64,000 nucleotides of DNA from Neospora caninum Liverpool. Lineage: Eukaryota > Apicomplexa > Conoidasida > Eucoccidiorida > Sarcocystidae. Positions 35,119 to 46,982 of the stretch are shown here, one piece after another. Each line of letters begins with the position of its first letter. The stretch's first letter is position 1. The position numbers and the translations under genes are program-made. The stretch spans positions 2,914,001 through 2,978,000 of the forward strand of contig NC_018398.1 in NCBI RefSeq assembly GCF_000208865.1, written 5' to 3'. The notes beneath the pieces were generated by a model. That model saw nothing but the letters and a program-made list of their open reading frames with translations, had not been told where the DNA came from and did not search any database.

Positions 35119-37829
35119 ATGGGGCTCGGAGGCAGCAAGGCACCGTAAGTCGCCCGAAAGGCCTGTTGAAGAACACAGCAGAAAAGCGGACACAACCGCG
35201 TCTCGAAATATTTCCTGCGAGTCGTGAGCGCGGCGACAAAGGGGGAAGTCGTGAGAGCTGCAACGGGAGCACGCGAGAGAAAGCGACAGGGGCCGAAAGG
35301 GAGAGATTACAGGAGAGAGGGAGAGAGAATAGGAGAACGAAAGAGAACAGCGGACGGAGAGAGGATAAGAGGAAGAAAGGAGATAGGAGAGACCATTCGA
35401 GGGAGACAAAACCGAGAGACGTAGCAAGAGTAAGAGAGCAAACCGGGAGACGGAGAGAGACTGAGAGAGAGAACAAGAACAGGAGACAGAGAGAGAATAT
35501 GACATAGGAGAGATGGAGACGGAGAGAGAGAAGGGAAAGAGAGAAGAGAGGGAGAACGGAAGAACACAGGAGAGGTAGAATGAGATACTGGAGTTAGAGA
35601 AAGGGAGTAAGGAAAGGAGGGTGAGAATCCTGTGCTCCGGCATAAGACTAGATCTCTCTGTGTTGTCCGTAGGTCACATCTTCTTACGAAGAGCCTGCAT
35701 CGCATGTTGGGCGTTTCCCGTCCGCGTGTCCATTTGTGCGTCTCGATATTTCTCTGGCGAGATGTGCATATGGGTGCAGAGCCTGGACGGATTCTGCATG
35801 CCTTTCCGTTTTTCATTTTGGTTTCCCTTCGCGTTCTCTCCTGTGTATTTTAGGCCTCTCGAGGAGTGGGTGGTGAAGGTGGGAGAGACGCAGGAGATGA
35901 AGACGGCGACAAACGCGGTTGTGACGTCCAAGTACACAGCCTGGAATTTTGTGGTTAAGAACCTTTGGGAGCAATTCCACAAGGTTTCGAACATGTACTT
36001 TGCGGTTATTTGTTGCCTGCAAATGATTCCCCAGGTGAGGCACGCGTTTCTGCTTTTCAGCCTTTTGCTGGGATGCCTCGACTTCTGCCACGGCTCCGAT
36101 CGGCTTACCGCGCCTTTCCGCGGAAAGTCGGTCGTCTGCCTACGCGCAGTCTCCTTCTGTTGCTCGCAGTGCACCTATGACTGTCCTCGTCTCGCTGCGA
36201 CGCCTTCTTCACTGCAGTTTGCCTTTTCGTTCCTCTCTTGGCAGATTTCCACGACCAACGGCGTCCCGACCCTAGCACTCCCTCTCTCGATCGTTCTCGT
36301 GGTGAACGCGGCGAAAGATGCCTTCGAAGACTGGCAGCGCCATCGATCCGATCGCATCGAAAATGGACAGGTCTGTACCCGTGTTCCCAGCCCTCTTCTT
36401 TCCTCGTTCCGGTCGCCTCGCTTTCTCCTTTCTGTCTGCGTCTCTCGCTGTTCTCTGCGTCCCTCGCTGTTTTCGCTCTCACGGTGACTCCCCTTCTGAA
36501 GTCCTGGTTCCTCTTGGCCTTCTCTTCGATTCGAGACTGTCTCTGTCGTTTTTCTCGCCTCTACTGCCGCCTGTCCTCGGGTCTCTCCCTTTATCCTTTT
36601 CGGCACTGCGCCCCTCTTTTCGTTTCCGTTTTTTTCCGAAAAAGTGGTGCTTCGCTTTCTGTTTTCTGTCGCTAGGTAACCCACTGCATTGCGAAGCCGA
36701 GCGACCGATCCGAGGCCGCCAAGCGCTTGAGGGACGCGACGCAAGTGGCCCAAGAGACCAGAGAGAAGAACCAGTCGCCAGAGGTACGTGCGCCAAGAAC
36801 GGGTCTTTCCTTTTGTCGCGTTCTGTGCATTTGCCTCTCTCTGCGCGTCTCTCTTCACCTGCCTGCGTGCGGTGTGTGTTCCGCTTCCCGCTCCTCATCT
36901 CCCCCGCCCTATTCCCCCCTCGTCTTATATATCCCCCTCCCAACTTCGCGTCTCGCTTTGCTGCCTGTCGCTTGTTGCCTGCAGATGCCTCCGGCCGAGG
37001 TTGTCGATGCGGAGAGCTCGTCGGCGACGCAGCTGGGGCTCACTCCTGCGCAGTGTCGGGCTCTGGGGATCTGTCCAAAGTTGTGGAAAGATGTGCAAGT
37101 GGGCGACATCGTTCTCTGTCTCAAGAACGAGTGCTTCCCCGCCGACATGGTCCTCCTCGCGACTTCCGACACGCGCGGCGGCGCCTTCGTGGAGACGGCG
37201 AGTCTCGACGGCGAGACCAATCTGAAGCTTAAGCAAACGCACCGCACGACTTTCGAGTGGCTCGGAAGCTGCCTCCCGCTCTCCGTCTGCTACCTTCTGA
37301 CGCGCAGAGGTCGCCTCCGGTGTCAGGTTCCGAACCGCGACTTGAACGCGTACGAAGGCGTCCTCGAGCTCGACGCAGCCATGTGCGACTTGGGCGAGAC
37401 GACAGGCGACACCCTCGCCCCGCACGACCGTGGCCTCGAGTTCGCCGGAAGAGTGAACGGCCACATGATCGTCACCTGGCCGCAAGCTGACGCCGCTTTC
37501 TCCATTCAGCAGCTTCTTCTCAGAGGGTGCAAACTGCGAAACACCGAATGGGTCCTCGGACTCGTCGTCTACACCGGCGTCGAAACAAAAATCCAAATGG
37601 TAGGAGACGCACAGGACGCAACTCGGCACTTAACACTCGGACAGATGCGCCACACTTCCGCGCACATGCACAGCGAGAGGCAGACGCAACGGGACAGAGA
37701 GACAGACACGTGGGCCCTGTAGCTTGTCTACAGAAAATACACGAAAGATCCTGATAAAAACACGCGTGTACCGAGAAAAGAGACATATGCTGGTACACAC
37801 AGCCGTGTTCTTATTTATTCAACGTCCCT

Positions 37830-37867
<38 letters not shown>

Positions 37868-40800
37868 GGATGTACATTTAGATCTGTCGAAACAGATACA
37901 CGGTTTTTCAGAGAGGGTTCGCATCGGCACAGACTCGTATATCTGTATATTATGTATATAGGTGCCTGGACATACAGATGTTTCTGTGTGACTGTAGGGG
38001 AGACCGGAAAGGGGGAAAGGTGCGTTGTCGAGTTCCGGATTTCTTGGCGAGTCCACTCTGAACGTTCTTTGCAGAACAGCTCGAGTCCGCCGCGGAAGAG
38101 CTCCCGCGTGGAACGGCTGACTAACAAGCTGACACTGTCGATCTGGCTGATCCAGACGCTGCTCTGTCTGGGCGTCTCCATCGGGCACACGGTCCTGATG
38201 TTCGACTCCACGGCCAAGGCCCGCACGTACCTGGGTGCTGCCGAGGGCTCTGAAAGCCCCGTCGTCTTCTGTAAGGCACACGCACAGAACGCGTCGCGAG
38301 GAGGCGGCCGAGAGGAAGGGGGGAGAGAGGAAGGGGGACAGGCGTTAGGGGAGAAGAGAGCGCAGAGGCCGAGAGGAAACGCGTCTGTTTGGAGAGAAAG
38401 GCGGCGGTTGCGTGCCCAGGGGAGGCACCGGCCGTGTGGTCTTTCTCCTGGGAGGTGCGTGGAAGTGCGGTTTCGAGCTAAAGAGGGAAATGAGATAGAA
38501 AGCCGTTCCCGCCTCCTCTGCTCCCTTTGCCGTCTTTGTCTCGTTGTTGTTCTCCTTTCTCACACTTTCTGTCTCTCTCGCACATGCTCTGTCTGCCTCT
38601 CTTTTTTCCCCCCTCCTCCCCTCTCGTTCTTTCCCGCGTTCCGTCTCGCTGTGTTTCCTTCGTCTCCCACTGCCTCCCGTGCTTTTTGTGTTGGTGTGTT
38701 TTTGCAGGCATTTTGAACTTTTTCACGTGGATGGTGTTGACGTGCAATTTGGTGCCGATTTCCCTCGTTCTCCAGATGGGAATGGTGAAGGCGCTTCAGT
38801 CGCTGTTCATCGCGCAAGATGACAGCATGCTCTTTTACCCGGTTCCAAAGATGAAGGGGTTGGAGCCCCGGGCGCCGGAACGGTCGCCGACGGCGATGTC
38901 TCCGCGACCAAAGTCGACCGCTTCCTCGCCCCGGCCCGCCGAGTCTGTCTCCTCTGTCTCTTCCCGGCGCGGCTCCGCGCTGGGCCCGGCTGAGGGCACC
39001 GACACGGCGTTCTCCGACGCGATCCAGTTGCGTGATGTGCCGGCAGGAGACAGCGCAGACAGGCGACGGAAGAGCCGCAGGAGCCGCGACGAGGCCGAAG
39101 ACTCCGACGACGCAAGACGCTCGCCTCGCCGAGAAGACTCCAGGCCAGATTCGAGACGTGAATCCAGGCGAGAGTCGAGACGTGAATCCAGGCAAGATTC
39201 GAGACGTGAATCCAGGCAAGATTCGAAACGTGAATCCAGGCAAGATTCGAGACGTGAATCCAGGCAAGATTCGAAACGTGAATTCAGGCAAGATTCGAGA
39301 CGTGAATCCAGGCAAGATTCGAGACGTGAATCCAGGCAAGATTCGAAACGTGAATCCAGGCAAGATTCGAAACGTGAATCCAGGCAAGATTCGAGACGTG
39401 AATCCAGGCAAGATTCGAGACGTGAATCCAGGCAAGATTCGAGAAGCGAATCCAGGCAAAATTCAAGAAGTGGATCCAGGGGAGATTCTAGAAGCGAACC
39501 CAGGCGAGACAGCAGAGACCTCAGGGAGAGACGACGTTCGCGGTCGAAAGACATTTCTTATCGTTCTGCTGGCGAGCACGGCGCGAGCCCCGTCCTGGGG
39601 GCATTCTCAGAAACTCTTGCAGCAAGCGAGGCTCCCAGCACCAACTGCCTTTCGGGTTCCTCGGGGTGGGCGAGGGCTGTCTGCGCCGCACGAGTTGCGC
39701 CTTTGCACAGACAAGGGGGGGAGAGCCCCGTCGAGGGGTGCGTGCCTCTCGCGGGGTTCTGTAGACAGAGGAGCGTCGCTCGCCAGTCGCTGCTTCGCTC
39801 TCAAGACGGGGAGACTCCTTTCGCCTCTACATTGTCAGGCTCGGATCCTCTCCGGGCGTTTCCCGCCTCAGACTCACCAGCTGCGCGCGGTGTCGCCGCA
39901 GTCCTTCCGCACCCTCCTGGCGACGACACGCCCTCAGAGAGAAGCGGCTGGGGCTGCGTCGGAGACAAGTCGGAGACGGAGGCGATCGCAGGCCCCGCGC
40001 AAGTCTCCGGCGTCTTTACACCGTTACACTCTCTAACTCGCTCTCTGGCTTCAACTCTCTGGCGACGGGACAGCGGCTCTGGGGCGTCTCTTCCCTGCAG
40101 GCGGTCGGCACGCCGCGCTCGCTTGGTGGAGGCGCGACTGCCTCGCGGCTCTGCGACCTCGCAGTCGGAGGCATGCGGCGCCTGGTCGTTGGGCGCTGCA
40201 GGCGCGTGCCGGCAGTTTCGCACGGCGTGCGCAGTGGGCAGAGAAGTGTCCGATTCGCGGACCTCTGTGCGCTCTTCGTACTCGTCGGTGCCGCAGCAAG
40301 AACCGACGTACGCGAGTCGCGATTCCGGCGCGAGTTCTCGACAGCCGATGAACTTTCTCGCCTCGGGCGTCCCAGAGCCGCCATGTCGGAGCGCGTCGGA
40401 CGGCGCGTGCGCAGTTCAGGACGCGTCTCTCGGCTTCGAGGCTCGGCAAGAGAGGACAAAACCCGAACAGGGCGCGTGGCCGAGGACCAGCGATTTGAAC
40501 GAGGAGCTCGGCCAGGTGGCCTACATCTTCAGCGACAAGACCGGCACGATGACCTCGAACGTCATGGAGTTCCGCAAGTGCTGCGTTCGAGGTAGGAGCC
40601 CCAGAAAAGCCGGAAAACGAGAAGGATACACCAAGAAGAGAAGATGGCGAGGGGGAAGGAAGAACATGGAGGACGGAAATGGAGACAGCGAGAGAAGAAA
40701 GGCAGAGGAAGAAAGGGGAGGGAGGAGGACGAGGGGGACGGAAGAAAGAGGCCAGAAACTCGGGAGAAGAACAGGAACAGGGGGGGAAGAAAGGAGAGTA

Positions 40801-42286
40801 ATCGATCCTTTGGGGGGCGAAGAAGAGGGAGGCTACGAAGAGAGTGCCAGCGGGGGAAAGGGAGAAGACGATTCAGGCTGCTTTCTGAGGCACACGCCGT
40901 TCTTAAAGAAATTGTGTAGACAAGGCAACTCCGAAACCGTGTTCACGGGAGAGTAAAGGGCGGAAGAAAACACAAAAGGTAAAACGCCCAAGACAGCAAC
41001 CGAGGCGAGGCGATTGTGAGTTTCCTTGGGGCGAAAATCCAATGTGATCCGTAGGTTCCGTGAAGCTGCCTTTTTCTCCCCGTCTCGCGCTACATCGATG
41101 TTGAAGTGGTTCTGCATTCTTTGTTTCGGCTCTATCGCAGCAAGAACAGAGAGAAGCGAATCCGAGCGACATGCCGTGAGGGGATGGGAGAAGCATGTAC
41201 AGGCATTGTCGCTCGGCTTTGTGGCGAAGAAGAGAGAAGCGAAACTCTGCTGGGGAAAGAGCCACGCAAGAGATTGCGTTTCCCTTTTTTCTGATTTTTT
41301 TTCCTCAGGACTGAGTTATGGACAAGGTCTGACTGAGATTCGCAGGCAGGCGCTGCGGCGTCTGGGCCTTCCAATCCCGCAGGATCCTCTTCCTTGTAGG
41401 CAACGCACCCCCCTAAGGCGGCTACGTTCTCTTTCTCTTCTTCCGCCCCTTTCTCTTTCTCTTCTTCCGCCCCTTTCTCTTTCTCTTCTCTCCACGCCTC
41501 TGCGCTTTTCTGTGTCTCGAGATGCACCGATGCGTCGGAATCTGTGCATGTAGCGAGGAGGGCTGGCACCTGTTGCTGGAGTTGAGTGTGTTAGAGCGAC
41601 GTTACTCTCGTGTCGCCTCACTTTCGTCCAAAAACAATGCCCTCGTCTAAAAATAATACCCTCTGAGCCGCCCCCACATCTCGTGGATCATACTGCGCTA
41701 CATTGTATGTACATGCGTCTATCTAAACGTAGGCATATGTACTGATACATTTATGTTAGGGTTAGATTTATATACACATATATACATGTGTACTTTGACT
41801 CATATACATATATATAACATTTATATATATATATATATATATATATAATGTTTGCAGATCTGTTGTGTCTGTGTGAAGGAGAACGGGTTGTGAACGCTGG
41901 CTTTGTGGAGGGAGTGTCGATTGCCAGCGTTGTCACGGTTTGTGTTTTCCGCGTTTTTCAGCCCCGGATGAGCCTACGACGCCTCAAGTCCAGATGGTGG
42001 ACAGCGCGTTGCGCCGCCAGCTGCAGGACGCGAACCACCCCATGCACACTTATTTAGTCGACTTTTTTCTGCACTTGGCAGTCAATCACGCCGTTGTTTT
42101 GGAGACGGACCAACGCGGAGTTAAAAGGTACACAAAGAGAGGCCGTCCTACTTGCACTTTCATATTCACATACTTGCGCTTTTACATGCAGATTGGTCTA
42201 CACATCGGTCCACCTATCCAAATCGCTTTGTATCTATTAGCATGCATTGCAATGCACACTTATTGGCATGTTTGTAGATGCATGAA

Positions 42287-42322
<36 letters not shown>

Positions 42323-43122
42323 TGCGTCGTTGGTGGTGCATGCGTAGTGGAATGCTCCTTTTTCGTGGATTGATTTGTTTTCGGAAAGAGGTGTCTCAGC
42401 GCAAAAGAAGAGGAAATACCGCGGGAGGCTCTTTCCGATCTGCGGGACCCGTCCCGCGGTGTTCGCGTCCTGCTGCGGGTTGCGTCCATCGAGGGCGAGG
42501 GGCGTTGGTGTGCGTGGCGAAAAAGCCTTTTTTTTGCATGCATGCTGAGCCCCGGAAGGTGGGGTTTTGCATTTTGCTTCCGCTGGGCCGTTTCCGTTTT
42601 TCTCTGGCAGATATTCTGCGTCGAGCCCCGACGAAGGCGCCCTCGTGTACGGCGCTCGTCACTTTGGAATCGAGTTTCTGGGTCAGACACCCAACGGGCT
42701 GGAAGTCGCGGTGCTGGGGAGGACTGTCCGCGTGCGGGTTCTCGCCGCTGTCGAGTTTTCCAGCAAACGGAAGAGAAGCAGCATGCTCTGCGAGGTGTAC
42801 TACCCTGCCTCTGCGGGCGAGAACGAGACCGAGGGGAAGAGCGCGAAGCGGAAGACGAAAAAGCGCATCGTCCTCTTCACCAAGGGCGCCGACACAGTCA
42901 TTGTCCCGCTTCTGAAACGCAGAGAAGAAGCCGAGACGCAGATGCTGAAGACCATGGAGGAATACGCCGCAGACTGTCTCCGCACGCTGTGCATCGCCAA
43001 ACGCGAGGTCAAGAACGAAGAATTCGTCACGTGGTTCGCCGCCTACCAGGCAGCCGAAAGGGCCACCGTCGGCCGACAAGAACAAATCGAAGCGTACGCC
43101 CAAACAAGGCCCACACATACAC

Positions 43123-43160
<38 letters not shown>

Positions 43161-46100
43161 ATATATATATGCGCATATATGTGTATGTTCAACAACATGT
43201 GCATTTGCGTGTGGATGCATGGTTGTGAAAACTTGAATGTTTTGTAGAGTGGCTGAGCGTCTAGAAGTCCAGTTGGAGCTACAAGGGATCACCGGCGTGG
43301 AAGACAAGTTGCAGGCCGGAGTGGCGGATACCATTGAGAAATTGCGAGCCGCTGGCATTAAGGTGAGCCCCCGGAAAAGAACCGTTTATTTGCCAGTGTG
43401 TTTCCTCAGTCCCTGCGATCCTTCGCGTCGCGTCTTTTTTGCCGTGTACCCCTGTTTTCCTCTTCCTCCTCGCGTCTCTCTGTCCTTCTATTTCTCCTTC
43501 TTTAAAATTTTCTCTATCTTTCGCTCTCCGTCTTTCTACCTCTCCGTCTTTCTATCTCTCCGTCTTTCTATCTCCCGTCTTTCTGTCTCCATCTTTCTTT
43601 CTCTTTCTGTCTCCCTCACTTTCTGTCTCCATCGCTGTCTGTCTCCCTCTCTTTCTCTCTCGTGCTCTGTATTTCTGTTTCTCTCCATTTCTGCCGTTTG
43701 CTGCCTCGTGTGTGCGCGCCTTGCCTCAGGTTTGGATGCTGACAGGGGACAAGGTGGAGACGGCAGTGAACATTGGATTCGCCACGTCTCTCTTGACGGG
43801 GAACATGAAGCAGAAAACGTACGTATGGGAGGAACTGGACCGAGACAAGGCACTGCTGCGCGAGCGCCTGGAAGACCAGGAAAGGACCCTCCTGGCGATG
43901 CAGGAAGGCGACGAAGCGAAAGCGCTCAACGGGCAGGAGCAGAAGAGCACCGATGCAAACAATGCGGGAAAGGAACGCGAGTGGAAAGCGCACGCGCTCG
44001 TTGTGGACGGCGAGGCTCTCCAGCAGATGCTCGAACCTGATATGGAAGAATTGTTCGTCTCCGTGTGCACCAAGTGCGTCACTGTCATCTGCTCCCGCGT
44101 GACGCCCCATCAAAAGGTAGGGAAAAACAGAGAAGACCCCACCTGGGCAACAGAGCAAAAAGAAAGACGGGAGAGAAAGAGAAGGGAAGAATCAAGGCGT
44201 GCGAAGGATAGCCAACGGAAAGAGAGAAGCCTCCGCGCAGGAAACGGCGAAGAAGACCAGCAAGAAAGAGCAGTTCGCTTCTTGGGGGGGTGACATGGAA
44301 CTGTTCTTTGTAGCGGGACGCAGGAGAGCTGCCTCTCTGTTTCTCTCCTTCTCTCCCTCTGTGTGCGTCCCTGTGTCTCTGTCTACCGTTTGCTGTTTCT
44401 TTCTCTCTGTTTCTCCCATCCTCTTTCTCTCGGTTCTCCCACGCATCTCCACCGGGCCCCCTTAGTCAGGGAAGGAGGAACCTCCACGCCCGCGAAGTTG
44501 AAGCCGTTCCGGGTTCCCTTTTTTTGTTTCCCACTGGAGAAACGGCAGCTGCATGTGCGTGCGCGCGGAGACGCTGCCACTGAAGATCGTTTGCGGAGGC
44601 GCTTGCCCCTTTGCCGCCTGCACATTTCTGTGCGAGAAGAAAGGCCTGGGGCTCTGCTGCGCCTCCGAGGCCTTCGAGGCTCCCGCTCTTTTTTTGGACA
44701 TATCTGCCGCTGCGTCGCGGCAGAAGACGGCTTTTTGCGTTCGCCTTTTCCTTTTCCACTCTTTTTTCGCTTTCAGGGGGCCGTCGTCTCGCTGATCAAA
44801 AAACACCAGAAGCAAATCACGCTGGCGATCGGCGACGGCGCGAACGACTGCAACATGATCCAGTCGGCGGACATCGGCATCGGGCTGAAGGGGGAAGAAG
44901 GCATGCAGGCGTTTAACGTGAGCCGGTCACGAGGGAGACATGCAGCGGAAAGGCCGGGGCGCATTAGCGAGAGGGTGGAGAGGGAAGGACGGAAAGAACT
45001 ATCAGAGAGGCACACGAAGCTTAGGGCGCTGTATCCCCCGCCTCTGCTGATATTTTAGAATGCAGCGAATCTCATGTTAACACCGGATTCTGAGGTTTTG
45101 GCAAACGTATACGGTCCCGCAAAGGGAAGGGACGAGAAGAAATGCTGAGGGTTTTTATGCCAGCCTGGCGTTCCAAACAGGAGACGGCCAGAGGCACGAA
45201 CGCGTACTGGTCCACCTAGCGCAGGGTGGTGGGCGAGGTTCGGTTTCGTCTGTAACAACTGTTTTATTTCCACACACCAATCTCTGTTTCGGTCAGAAAG
45301 CGCTACACACAGCTATCGGTGTTTGCAGCGTTGCGTGCGCGTCCTCACCCGTCGACATCTCTCTACCGTTGCATTAAAAAAAACACAACAGCGCGCTGTG
45401 CATGCATACGCTTTCGTGGGGCACTCGGTGCACGCGGATGTGTGTACGCGTGGCTGTGCGGGTAATGTAACACACTGGTGCTGGAGAGCAGAAGAGGGGC
45501 GTTCGCATCCGGAGACACAGGCTGCGGACGGCCAGCTGGCGACGCGCCTCTTGGAAGCATCTAGTTTTGAAGCGAATCTCGCGGTGTTTTTGACTTGCAT
45601 GCAGTGCGCCGACTACGGCCTAGTGCAGTTCCGCTTCCTTCTGCCACTGCTCCTGACACACGGGAGTTGGAACTACAGACGAATCTCAAAGCTGGTGCTC
45701 TACATGTTCTACAAGAACTTGGTTCTCGTTCTGCCGATGTTCTTCTTCGGCTACATCTCCCTCTTCTCTGGCCAAAAGTTCTACTTTGAATTTCTCTACC
45801 AAATGTACAACGTCGTTTTCACTGCCGTGAGCCGCTCTTCTTTCCCCGCAGACGCTGTGTCCCTCTTGGACACGGAGGCTCCTGGCCTGGGGAAGGCACC
45901 GTGAGAGAACGCAACGTCTGGGTTTCTGCTTAAAGCGGAATCAGACATGCTGCCTCGACTTCCCCCATCCACAGATACATGGGTTTCGCGTTTTGCACGT
46001 TTTGCGCGGCACTTGGTTGCTCTTTATTGCCTCTTCTCGCCCCGCGTGCTCGTCCCTGTCCACCTCTCGTCCCTGTCCCACCTCTCGTCCCTGTCCCACC

Positions 46101-46940
46101 TCTCGTCTCCGCTATCCTTCCACGCTCTCTTCCCTTGGCTTTCTCCTGCCTTCCCACCTGTTCTGCGATTTACTTTCCCGTGTTTTTTCCGGCGCCTCTT
46201 TCCTTCTCAGATTCCGATCACGCTCTACGGGGTCTTTGACCAAGATGTCGACAGGACACTTGCTCTCAAGTATCCACAGCTGTACCGCTGCGGCCAACTG
46301 GACTTGTACCTCAATCTCCGTGTCTTCCTCAAGTGGATGCTGAACGGCGTGTGGCAGGCTGTGGTCATTTTTCTCCTTCCCACGTTCGTCTTTGGAAACC
46401 ACACGGTCCCCACGACCACTGGCCGAGTAAGAGGGACCCCAAGAGGAAAGAAACATGCCAGCAATCGGGAGGAAAAAGAGAAGGGGTAAAAGGAAGTAAC
46501 GGGAGAAGAGGAGGCTGAAGCGTATTGAGCCTGGTTGGGCGGCCTCGACTTTTTAGTACCAGGGACAGGCAGACTGCGTGCTGCGAACGGCGCTCGGGCT
46601 CTGGGTAGAGAGATGGGTATCCTGAGAGTGGAATAGGACGCAGACGAGACACAGACAGAGAGGAAGAGCCTGGGCGATCGAGGAGAGTTAAGGGAGAGAA
46701 GCCGGTCGTGGAAGTTCGCTCACCCCCCGTCTTGTTTGGCCCTTCAGACCATGGACATCTGGATGGTGGGAACCCTAATGTTCATGATGAACATGATTGT
46801 CGTCAACATCAAGGTCCTTCTGGAAACGTACTACCTCACCTCCATCATCTGGGCGGGGTTCTACATCAGGTGCGGCTTCTCTTCCTTCAGACTGCTTTCA
46901 GCTTCCCCCGGCAACAACGGATACTTTTTTCTTGTCTTTA

Positions 46941-46982
<42 letters not shown>

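Noticed and set aside
39148..39507. Possible CRISPR-like array
   Set aside because: The units are contiguous with no spacers, lie inside a coding exon, and the organism is a eukaryote.
39032..40036. Second plus-strand frame across the flippase repeat
   Set aside because: The phase conflicts with the PISL- and DKTGT-bearing frame; it is open only because the 24-bp unit lacks stops.
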